From positions 1,054,001 to 1,118,000 of the forward strand of contig NC_064046.1 in NCBI RefSeq assembly GCF_932526225.1: a DNA stretch of 64,000 nucleotides, read 5' to 3'. Below the pieces are notes generated by a model. That model was given only the letters and a program-made list of their open reading frames with translations, had not been told where the DNA came from and did no database searches. Made by a program: the position numbers and the translations under genes. Below, piece after piece: positions 23,101 through 33,900 of the stretch. How positions within the stretch are numbered: the first letter of the stretch is position 1; every line of letters starts with the position of its first letter. The stretch comes from Nematostella vectensis. Taxonomy: Eukaryota > Cnidaria > Anthozoa > Actiniaria > Edwardsiidae.

Positions 23101-26100
23101 GACACTGGAGAGCATCATTTAGAACTCAAAATCTATGAGGATAGGTATTTATAGCTGTACATTGTACAAATATATTTACAATATTCCAAACATTTCATGA
23201 TTTGCCAAATATGATTGGTGAAAATAGCAAAAATCCCCCACCAGAGAGTTTGAGTCCCTCCGCAAGTCCATATGGTGCATAAGAAAAGATGAGCATCGTA
23301 GCGACCTCCAGGGATGGTGTCCGGCGAAGATCCACATGTTTCAACAATTGAACTGGGTCAAGGGATGATAATGGTATGACTAGAAAGACTACAGACAGCC
23401 TTCTTTACAGGTTTCTGGAAGTGGTCCCAGGGGAAAGTGTGACCTGCCATAAATCTCTTAGGGAAGGCCTCAGACACTGTAGAAAAAGTGGAAGGTCTGC
23501 AAAGGCATGGAGGAATCAGGAAGATACAAGTTAGTTTGAATTCTGACCAGCGCTTATGCTTAAAAGTGAGCAACTCGTTTTCACATGTGTATATACTACT
23601 AAAACCTCATGTTTTTCTCCAAAGACATCACAAAATAGTGCTGCTTCTTTAATTGGCAACTGATTTTTCTCTGGCCTAACGAGCTGCTTTTCTAAAAACA
23701 TCTTGACTGACATGATGAAAATAAAAAAATTAAAAAAAGTATACTTTTTCAACCAAAATGTAAAGGATATCAATGCACTTATGAGTGCAAATGCAATGCC
23801 GATGGCAGCTGAACCAGAAAACATAACCAAAAAGTTTCCAACCGCTGAGAAGAAAGCCTCCAAGGATGAGCTGTTGGCATACTTTGGACCGCCAAGAGAC
23901 AGGATGGTGCTGGGACAAAAAGTAAAGGTTAGGAAATCTAGAGTTTTATCATGGGAGATCAGGGGAAAGGGAGGGGGGGGGGGGGGGTAAATGCTCTAGA
24001 AACCACAATAAGTACATCGACTGCTAGTATACAATTCCTTGAACTTATGGCCTAGTGGTCTAACTAGAAACAGTACAGACAAGCTGCCAAACCCTCCCTC
24101 AAGCGAAAAGCTAAATCCACCCCTGGATAATGAGTTCTATTACAACTTAGCAAGGATATGCCAATGGTAGGATCCTATTTACAGTGAGATCTGAAGAGCA
24201 CAATTACACGAAGCTACTCTGGCAGTTAACTGAGGTGATAGCAAGCACTGTGCTAAATGGATCACAAGGTTGAACTTACTTTGTCATGACAATGGAGACA
24301 GCATCATTCAAGATACTTTCTCCAAACACCAACATGTTCAAGGTGGGGTCGACGTCAAGGGCATGGAAGATGGCCAGGGTGGCAACAGGATCAACTGCTG
24401 AGATGAGCGAGCCAAAGGCAAAACTAGAAGACAAGGGTGTGTATTCATATAAACACATTTTGATGATGCTTTCACATAAAAAAAAGATAATAAATGGGTG
24501 ACCCAGCTTTTGTGAGCTTTATGTGTTATCAAAAATCCATCTACATGGAATAGTGTTCTGCATGCAAAACTTGATAATTCCGAGTCAAGTGAAAGAGCCA
24601 CATGCAGAGGATATCCAACTACCCGATGTTGCTGCACAGCATTTAATGATAAGAAGATTAAATAACTCTTCGTGCAAAAAGCACCAGCATTGCAGGCCAA
24701 AACAGCTCACACTGCTGGCCAAGCAATGAGGCACTAGATTAAGCAATAGTCTATAGTCTTAATCAATAGTTTCTAGTCTTTAAAGCCATTCGATCTGATT
24801 TGCGTGACTCATGGTTTTGTAGGCTATGAAAACCCCATGCATATAAAGTGAATCACGCTGAAATCCAATCCATCCTACAATAAAATCAACTTGATTATAT
24901 TTCTAGGATATCAAACAATGCCGAGTAAGTTATACTTTTCAAAATGATGGGAGTTCTAAACATTCAAAACAAAAACAAAACTACAGTGTCACGCAAGTCG
25001 GATTCACAGACTTTAATTTCAGACAGTAAACATTATTACCTTAAACAAGTATGACTAGAAAAACTACAGAGAAGCTGTAAAATTAATAGGTGGTCTGCGT
25101 AGGCATGGTGGAATCAGGGAGATAAATAAACACAAGTGTGAAATGGTATGTTTTATGCCTTATGTATGCTGATGTTTCAAGCGTTAGGTCTTCGGAGCTG
25201 TATCATCCTTAAAATGTAATAAGAATGATCAAGATCTGATGCTTGAAATGTCAGCTATTCTGTAAAAACAAAGTTTAACCAAGTTTTCTAGCAAATGGCA
25301 CTCATGTGCTTGTAGGGAAGGGAAGGGAAGGCAACAATGATTTGCAATAATATAAGAGAGACTTAACAAAAACCCCAATTAAAGCGGAGTTTGCACAGGG
25401 CTCTAAACTGAACCCAGAGCAGTTTACAGAGTATTCCTTCTCACCTTTCTCTCAGATCAAGTTGATAGGCTACACCACCCTAAAAACAGTAAGAAATACC
25501 TTAGTGTGCCTATAACTGCACCAGCTTCTGTTTGCACTGATGATCAGGTGTATATAAAATAACATACCTTGCCTAACAAGTAGATGCCACCTCCGATAAC
25601 AATAGCAGATACTGCTGTACCAAACACGGCAAACACCAGAATAGACCCAATGTTTGCAAAGAAGTTACCCTAGAACGCAAGCTTTAATGTTAGTATTTAT
25701 GACGCAGTAGTTGATGTACAAGACTGCTTGTTAGTGTTAGTGAAGATTTTAAGGTACAGCAGGTTTTAAACAATATTCACCTGTATAAGCTAGTCTTTAT
25801 TTTGCTTATACAAAAGTGAAATCCAAAAGATTTTGTTTTGGGGATAAAATGCAATAATTCAAGATCTAATTTGAGTGAAAAATGAGTGCCTGATAGACAG
25901 AAAATGGTACATATTTGAGTACCAAGAGCAGTGGCGTAGCCAGGGGGTGGCCCAAGGGGCCCGCCCCCCTCCCTTCGAGCAGCCAAAATACAGTAAATGT
26001 ATGAGACATTACAATACAGGAGAAAATGTCTAATATGGGCCATTTTGGGCCCCCTCCTGTTAAATGTTCTGGCTATGCCCCTGATGTGATATACTTGTTC

Positions 26101-29100
26101 CTACTTTTTTTACAACGCAAAATCACTGAAAGGAATTGATGGAAAAGCATCTTCTCTCTGTGTCACACCGATGTTAATGATGAAAAGAGACCTCTCCACT
26201 AGATTGAGATTCCTTTATTTTAATAAACATTAATAATCATTTTAGATAAGGAGCTTGCAATGTAGATTGCTATACTAGATGAAAATTGTCAAAATTCATT
26301 GAGAATCATTTCACCTTATGCAGCGAGTACCCTGACTCAAATATAATGGGTCATTGAGAATCATTTCACCTTATGTAGCGAGTACCCTGACTCAAATATA
26401 ATGGGTGGCAGTAATATCAGAAAGAACGCAGTGGGGTTAAAATGCTCCTCACGCTAAAAAAGAAAATAACATGTTTTACAAAGACATGACAAGACTCTGG
26501 AAGTGTAACGATAATGTTAGAGTAAAGAAGTCAATCATTATTATTTTTATTTTACTAAAATTACTATCCCAAAAACATTAATTACTTATGATATTCACTA
26601 GCCATACAAACCTGCCAATCACCAAGTGAAAAATGTCGTAGTGTCTTCATGACCAGTCCTATTAAAGCTCCTGCAATTAAACATCTTGTTTAAGGGAATT
26701 TCATACACATAATAAAATTACAGTGGAACCCTGATTACTTAAATTTTGATGTTTTGGAATGGAATGTTTTGGAACTAGGTTTGAGTTTCCTAGTGATACT
26801 TATTTGAAGTCATTTGGTATTAGATAACTCAAAATACCCACAACAGTAACTCAAACAGTTTACTCTGTCCCTTGAGTGTTTGGGTAATAAGTTGCTACTG
26901 CAAATTTGTTTTTAACTTACGTTGAACATATGATGATCATAATTGAAGTTGTCAATACCTTATTACACTTAATATTTGAGTCACTTCAATTTTGCGAATT
27001 TTGCAATTTTAAAGGATTCATGGAAATAAAGTGATGCGAAGATTAGGATGCATGAAAATTAAGTGAGTACACAAGAAGCCTATGAGGGAATATTGGTCGT
27101 TTAATAAGATTTGTGGAAACACCTTGTCTATTTAGCCATCTAATGTACATATAGTACGGTAAGGGGTTAAGATGGACTTGTATTTATTGATTTTTATGAA
27201 ACTAAATTTAGCCCATGCATCTTTTTGTTACAAATTGTTTCAGTTTTGACGATAACAGCACATTTTAATTCCACTTGTTTTGCTTGATTTTATTTTCCCG
27301 TAATCGTAAAAAAATTAAGTGATCTTATAGGAAAATTGCGAAAATAAAGTGTTGCAAAATATCGCCATCTCAAAATCATCAAATTTTGACGTCGCAAAAA
27401 TTAAGTGTACTGTTATAATAAGGTATTCTGAAAACTCTTGCCTACGATCTACAACAGGTAAACTGCTTTCTGGTGTACATAATCAAAAAAAGTGGATTCA
27501 TTACCCAGCACTGAAATGGTTTCAAATCACACAACCTCTCTGCAAGGCACAAACCAATAAAAAACAATAAAAAAATGCAATGCCACTAGTACATAGGAAT
27601 AACGGAAGCCAAAAAGCAGTTTTGGAAATTGTTGACGGAAGTTCACAGAATTTTGAAAATTACAATAATAAGGGCATGTTGAATTTCCATTTTTCCATTC
27701 ATTTATTTATCCATTTACTTGATACATTTTCTATGTAATTACATTGAATTTATATGCAAATGGAAAGGATTCTAAAGGAAGCAAAGCTTGTAATTATAGA
27801 ATCCTTTTATAGTTTTCAGAGTTTTCAAAGTTTTTTTATTTTTTATTTTTTTTTGGCTCTTAAGATGTGATTAACACAGTACACTGTAACTCACCTAAAA
27901 ACACGACAGCAACACTCTCTGGTAGATAGTGGAACTTGGTTTTGATAAGAAAATGAGTAAGAAGGATACACAATGCTGAAAGGGAATCAGAAAGTCATTA
28001 TAATAAATATAACATAGGTGACACAAAGGATCATCTCAGGGCTTATTACAAATGGGAAAGGTTTTTTATTCCATATTCCACCCTTATTATCCTATTTTAT
28101 GTTGTGTTATTGTTATCATAGCAGCTACTTGCAAGAGCTGTAGAGGAATCTTCCCTCCCCCCCTTAACTGTCTTTGTGGTTCCTTCAGCCATAGCAACCT
28201 AAAAGAAAGTCTGGCAATTCTCATATTCTAAGAAAGATTTTCAAAATTAAAACCATTATAAAGAGTTCTGAAAATAATGCCCCATTTGGGTTGCCAAGGT
28301 GATTTTTTTCTTCCTCGTTGATATCTTCTTTTAAACTGTAAAAAGAGATTGCTTGGGGCATCAAGGATCAAATATCTTATTTATCTAAAAATGGACAGAA
28401 TTAATAAAGTAAAGTTGCCTGGATTAGGTAACCAAATTTTGGTGGTATATTAAGATCCATATGTTATGTAAAAACTAGATAATAGGGAGTGATTGAAGGT
28501 TTTAATAGGGCACTTGTTCATGTCACGCTCCTGCCGAGCCAAATCTGTCTATTTGTATTAACAAAAATACATTGGGTTGAACTAGATTCATGTGTTGCAC
28601 TAAATGGGTCGTGCTTAATATGTTGTGGGTAGTAAAATGTGACTCAATTCGGAGTGTCTATTGTACAAAATAAAACAAACATGGTCTTTGATTTGGCACA
28701 CCAAAAGCTCAATGTTTGAAATGGTGATGTGCATTTGCCCTGCAAAACAACTGGTGCATGCCAAATGTATTTCTGCCATGCTGAACATAATTGATTCAGA
28801 TGTTGAGCATGTGCCCAATCCAAACAATTAGATTCTGCACAGCAGTTTTAATATTGAAAAATTATTTTACTTGTAAAAATAGAGCCCTAGCAAGTGATCT
28901 TCTATGTTACCATGCAATTGCACACAATGGTGACCCCTATACAGTCACTGTAATAAAAAAAGTTTCTCAGTGGTTATGCACTAGTTAATTGAAACTCCCT
29001 CCCTCATGGTCCCAGGGAAGGGTGGGGGATTAGACTTTCAACCTTTACAAAACACAGCAAAACCGTCAACCCCTCTGGACGAAACTGCAGTCAAATGCCC

Positions 29101-30319
29101 CTTCCCTTCGAGATGCAAACTATAGGCAACTACCCTACAACAAGTCATCTGAAAAAAGCCTTTATCTTCCAAAGCCAGTACACTTCAGCATTTGTACTAA
29201 TAGCTATAAAGATAATAGTTACCAAAAAAATGGAAAAATAAATTATCTTCATCTTGGCATTGGTTATCATTGATATTCATTTTTGCACATTTCACCATGC
29301 AACTTGCCACTCCCTGATACATAGAATTACTTGCTACAGAAACGAAAGAGTCTCAAACCAGAAACTGACATAACTTTTGCAAAGTACATTTGCAATGTTA
29401 TTCATTTGTCCCCAAGCCTCCATGGTGGGGAGAAGTCTAAAACCAATCAAATCAAAAGCCAATTCCCCCACCCCCCTCGCGACAGATTCTTGTTTAAAAG
29501 TGCTCTAAACCCCATGTTAACCCCACACTATCCGGGGACCATAGGGGTGGAGATTTAAAATGACTTGGTGCATTACAAGGACTATACTTTTTTATGCTTC
29601 CAGCTAAAAAAGTGCTGAATAATAGACGACAAAGTTCTCCCCTCACCACCACCTGTAGCCCGTAAAGCCGGTTTCTACAAGGGGTGATGTCAAGCAGATA
29701 AGAGGTAGATAAGTAAGTATTTTAAGTCAAGAAAATGTCGAGATATCTCTTTTTAAAGTTTTGTTTTCATACGCTTGTTTCTTATAAGAAAATATTTTTC
29801 AAACTTGCATCGGATGAAGACGTTATTTATTCCATCGAAAAGAAGTCACACCTAAAGCCTATTTAAACTCGATTGTTTACATTGTTTCACATTAAAAGAA
29901 AAACAAGTCGAGTCTATGATCTGTCATCACTATTGACTGATTGTAAACTTTTGTAATAGATTATTTTCTTACCTATTACTAGAAGAATAAAAAATATCGT
30001 CATCGAACTGTGTTGTTCAACTTCCGCGGACTCTACTTTCTCTTCCGTAGGAGCCGGCGTAGTCGACGTGACTGTTACAGGATGTGTCGTGGCATTGTAA
30101 AACGGAGTTGTGTTGTTTCTACAATAAACAGATCATCACAGCCTTATGAAACATTTGATGTTTATCATTTGAAAATAATTAATTCGCAAACATCACTCCT
30201 TACAATAATGACGAGTTGTTCGTCGGTTCCACTGAAGGTGTTGTGTCGTCGGCATCGCCGTAAACGACTACCGCAGCGACAAGAAACGCAAGCAAAACCC
30301 TCTGTGAAATACTCCCCAT
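17179..30319 (-). CDS. SLC9A8: SLC9A8 (NHE8) sodium/hydrogen exchanger, complete, 17 exons
   Basis: Electroneutral Na+(K+)/H+ exchanger of Golgi, endosomal and apical membranes. Exons: 30319-30204, 30118-29973, 27975-27895, 26670-26612, 26453-26370, 25669-25568, 25479-25445, 24423-24280, 23909-23779, 23352-23242, 22812-22696, 21637-21555, 21220-21109, 20488-20346, 19627-19571, 18193-18065, 17283-17179. They join in phase to about 584 residues (human about 581). Visible features: signal-like N-terminus [69 protein letters not shown], the ion-binding ND pair in [65 protein letters not shown], and the C-tail [18 protein letters not shown]. The exon 9/10 junction is the only weak one (donor GTGCAT). 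Four exon edges are copied into intronic tandem repeats. It is head-to-head with the WD-repeat gene. Confidence 0.96.
18178..19266. repeat. 52-bp array duplicating the NHE8 exon 16 acceptor
   Basis: About 21 copies of a 52-bp unit fill the intron side of NHE8 exon 16. On the minus strand each copy reads TTTTCCAG, then GGC(A/T)CTGCTCTGGACGC, then TAATGTGTTATGTC. The exon itself starts TTTTCCAG|GGCACTGCTCTTGATGC. So every copy holds the polypyrimidine tract, the AG and about 17 bp of coding sequence (G-S/T-A-L-D-A in frame). The copy at 18178-18193 is the true exon start. Confidence 0.93.
19740..20366. repeat. 76-bp array duplicating the NHE8 exon 14 donor
   Basis: Seven to nine copies (the distal ones degenerate) of a 76-bp unit. 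On the minus strand each contains CTACTCAAG|GTGACATGAG, which matches the end of exon 14 and its donor (AATACTCAAG|GTGACATGAG at 20346). About 20 bp of coding-side sequence is also shared in diverged form. Confidence 0.9.
20668..20982. mobile_element. ATCCG-rich foldback element in an NHE8 intron
   Basis: The left end is GGGGGTGAATAGGGGTACGT with AAATCCGCCGACCCGC. The right end, inverted, is GGGGGGTAATAGGTTCGCGG with ATCGGCGGATT. The interior repeats ATCCG or ATCCGC about 14 times in irregular spacing. No coding capacity. Family unknown to me. Confidence 0.6.
21205..21350. repeat. two-copy duplication of the NHE8 exon 13 acceptor
   Basis: The exon 13 start region (CGCCCAAGTAAGCACAAGAT, then CTGGTGAACAGAGTTCAA, plus strand, 21201-21238) is followed within about 80 bp by a diverged copy (GCCCAGGTAAGCACAAGATA, then TGATGAACAAAGTTCAA). 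The copy retains the first seven codons of the exon, but its minus-strand acceptor dinucleotide is altered. Confidence 0.75.
21951..22596. mobile_element. inverted-repeat element, CCCTATTATCGGACAG termini
   Basis: The left end is CCCTATTATCGGACAGCAG. The right end is CACTGTCCGACAATAGG, its inverse. About 645 bp in an NHE8 intron. A second TCTGATAATAGGGCAC motif at 22198 suggests nesting or an internal duplication. A minus-strand frame of 82 codons (22150-22398) has no recognisable domain. Confidence 0.55.
25929..26083. mobile_element. MITE with CAGTGGCGTAGCCAGG termini
   Basis: It begins CAGTGGCGTAGCCAGGGGGT and ends TTCTGGCTATGCCCCTG, the imperfect inverse. About 155 bp, non-coding, in the intron between NHE8 exons 5 and 6. 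A related left end (GGGGTGTAGCCAGG) is at about 17310. Confidence 0.7.
26296..26405. repeat. 55-bp tandem duplication of the NHE8 exon 5 donor
   Basis: Two nearly identical 55-bp copies, 26296-26350 and 26351-26405. Each carries the last 35 coding bases of exon 5 (residues [13 protein letters not shown]) plus the donor AAG|GTGAAATGATTC. Only one base of the coding part differs. The distal copy is a second potential exon end inside the intron. Confidence 0.93.
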
Positions 30320-30922
30320 AACTCACAGATAACAGCACACCGGTATTTCCCAGCAATTGGGGCATTTAAGGGAACAATTTTAACCCTGTAACAGTAAAAG
30401 TTCGATACTTCTATTTCAAGCGAACCTCTATATTTTACCCTTTGCGCATGCGCATCTAGATCAAAATAATACATACGTCATTTGCTGGACTTTAAACAGT
30501 CGATAATTCTACGGAGCAACTCAGAATAAGTCGAAGTAAGACCGCTACAATTTTCGGGTAGAATTCGGTTGCAATTTGTTTTTTCGGATTCTACCCGGAG
30601 AGACTTCGATAGCCTCGTTTGCATGAAAGGTCTGCGATTTTCGACCAGCGGCGTTTTACACCACTGTCGTTATAGCAACAAATAAGAGTTTTGCCACAAT
30701 GAGAGCAAATAGCTCTCTGTTATTTTGATTATTTTGAGATTCTTTTCAACCGGATCTGCACGGGATTTATCAGAACTTAGTAAATAAATCCTAAGGAAAC
30801 TCTTCGCATGACAGAGGATGATCATCTTGGTGTTTTCTTCGCGTCAAACCGTACATTCCTACATGGTTTGAATCTGAAAGAACATCTGAAAGTCGTAGAC
30901 AGTTTAAATTTTATCTCCAACC
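30320..30922. promoter_or_regulatory. shared head-to-head promoter of SLC9A8 and the WD-repeat gene
   Basis: The start codons of the two genes are 603 bp apart and point away from each other, so this segment must hold both 5' leaders and promoters. It contains a CRE-like TACGTCA near 30474 and the X-box at 30666-30679. No TATA box is obvious at a convincing position. Confidence 0.7.
30666..30679 (+). promoter_or_regulatory. RFX X-box candidate (ciliary gene control)
   Basis: GTCGTTATAGCAAC fits the X-box consensus RYYNYYWWRRNRAC at every position. It lies 244 bp upstream of the WD-gene start codon. X-boxes bind RFX factors and mark ciliary genes. By base composition alone, about 0.07 such matches would be expected in this 603-bp segment on both strands. 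Confidence 0.55.
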
Positions 30923-33900
30923 ATGGCAAGTCGCTTGATGAACATGATAGAGGAAAAGACCAAACCTCACTATCCGGAGAGCTTCGGGAAAGTGAGCTCT
31001 CACTGGAAACTCATACGGGATTCTGTGAAAAAAGGACCAGCAGAAGATCTAAAAGTAGTTGACAAGAAACAACCTCGAAATGTTGGACACGGCGTTCATC
31101 CCTTGCGAAATATCCCATCCGAGGAGGGAATTGAAACAGTGGTCTACAACTCTTTTAATGGCAACTACGTATGTATAAGCCCAGAAGGGGAAGTAACATT
31201 GTGTCTACCCTCTGGATATAAAGAAGGTTTTAACAAATATCTGAGTCAACCTATCTGTGGCGTGGTGTACGCGGCCAAGACCAGACAGTTTGTAGGATGG
31301 GGCAAGGATGAAAACATTAAGGTATTTCAACGTGGAGTAATCCTTTTTTCGTGTGCAGTGAGCTTATAATTTTAGATATAGTCCAATCTTACTTGGCTAT
31401 GGAACTTTGTAGCATATAATATTTGCAATGCAGAAGAGGCTTCCCAGGAGGAACATTTAGTCAATTATTAATTATCTCATAAACTGCTAACACGACAGTT
31501 ATGATGACAGGTACAGTAAATATTGGCATCTTTGTTTCTTTTAGAGCGCTGTACAAAATTTATCAAAGATCATTTATACTTTTAGTTCCACATGCTCCTT
31601 AAAATATATACATTTGGTGTACTGATATATGTTTTTAAATGTACAGCTGATGACAGAAAACTTCAAAGTAATCAGTGTAACATCTACTGTGAGCCAGATC
31701 CATTGGTGAGTAACAGACATTTACAAAATAACCCTTGGTGATTCACAATATTCTGTAAACTCTCGTCAATATTTTCCAAAAGCTAAGTCGCTTTCTGGCT
31801 TCTGTCATTGAAACTAACATAATTACATTTGGTGCTCCAATTGGTCAGTATCTTGTGGAGAGGTGGAAACTATTTCAGTGCTGGCTTCGATGCATCTGCT
31901 TAAAGGATTTTGAATGACAGAAGCCAGAATATGTGTTTGGCTGTTGGAAGTCATAAGGAAAAGTTTGCAGAATATTGAGAACTAGGGTTAGCATGGAGGT
32001 ACAATGTACCCAAATGAACATATATTTTTACTGTGGAGTAGGTGGAGGTAAATAGACTTAATACAAGATATCTTTGTGTTCATGAAATTTTGACCCCTTG
32101 CTTACACACTATGTCTGATTGCTATCAAGACTAACAATTGTTTGACAATTTAATAATTCAGATGCTTGTACTCCAATGGAAAATCAAAAGATATAATAAG
32201 TTGATTATATAACCACAGGGTCAACCAGAAAAATACTTTGCTAATTGTTTTATGATTAATTATTGATTACTTTTTAACTCTCTTATTCCAGTGGGATCTT
32301 TAATGACTCTACCAATGAAATAATCACAGGAGGCACTGGAAATATTACGGTAACTTAAATCATTTATAGATTTTCATCTTTATACCAAGTCAAGATTCGA
32401 AATAAAATACATCTGTTTTGTTTTTTCAGTGCTGGAGCTTTAGATATGGTGCAAAATTCCTTCTTCAGAGAAAAGTGATAACAGTAAGTTTTTAACTTAT
32501 ACATTCTATGGGTGTTAATTAGGGATGATTATGGTGCAATTGCATTATAACAAAGTGCAAAAACATTATAACAAAGTTATCTTTGAGCCTTTGAATTAAT
32601 TGTTATTAAAAGGGTCACGATTTTAAACTAAGGATTAACTTTTTTTTTCTACAGGAACAGATTCCAAAGTCTTGCATTATCAGTCACATGTGCTTAGAAG
32701 ACACTCCAAGTCGAACACAGCGCAGCTTTGCAGCGTATGATAACAACATTATTGCCCATACACTCTTGGACGGCACCTGTGTGGCACACTACAAAGACCT
32801 CCACTCTAGAGAGATAACTGCTGTGCTTTTCTTTAACCCTTTAAAGGTAACATTGTAAACATACCTGTCAACTCTCCCACATTAGGCGGGAGTCTCAAGA
32901 TTTTGAACCCCTTCTCCCGCTCTCCTGCGTTGAGCACCTGATCTCTGGCTTTCAAGCAATTTTTACGCTTCCGAAAAAATTTTCTATATAAAATTGACAT
33001 TTTGCCTATTTTCTTTTTAAATAATTAAAACAATAATACCATTGCAAACCACAATTTATCTAAAACCTTCGTGAGATCTATATGCTGGATATGCTCCTAT
33101 CTCGTGAAAGTCTGCATTTCTTTCAGTATCTCATCACAGCTGCCAGAGATGGTTCAATTAAAGTCTGGGATGACACGGGAAATGTCAAGATAATCTTTAT
33201 TGGTCATCTAAAGGCAGTAAACACACTAGCAATATACCCATTTGGTTCATACATCATGTCAGGCTCAAGTGATAATACAATCCGAGTGTGGAGTCTTGAT
33301 ATGTCGGATGAGGTTAACAGGATCCATACTAACCAGCCTGTGAAAGGGCTGGGCTCTGTCGTCGGCAAGGACAATTTGTTCTCATTCTGCAGAAATTCTT
33401 TGGATTTGTGGAAGATAGAACATGTTCATAGTGTGTTTACAACCATTGGATGCAAAGTCAAGTCCATCAGGAATACAACACATCCAAGGGTATGTCACAC
33501 AACACATCCAAGGGTATGTCACACAACACATCCATGAGTGTCACACAACATATCCAAGGGTATGTCACACAACACATCCATGAGTGTGTCACACAGCACA
33601 TCCAAGGGTATGTCACACAACACATCCAAGGGTATGTCACACAACACATCCATGAGTGTGTCACACAACATATCCAAGGGTATGTCACACAACACATCCA
33701 TGATTGTGTCACACAGCACATTCAAGGGTATGTCACACAACACATCCATGAGTGTGTCACACAACACATCCAAGGGTATGTCACACAACACATCCATGAG
33801 TGTGTCACAACACATCCAAGGGTATGTCACACAACACACTTTATTGGTGTGTCACATAACACATCATTTAACTGGTATGTCGCATAACATGTCCACTTGT

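Noticed and set aside
28150-28215. Possible extra NHE8 exon on the minus strand (after CTTTCTTTTAG)
   Set aside because: Exon 2 joins exon 3 directly in phase and in the expected protein order, so no extra exon is needed.
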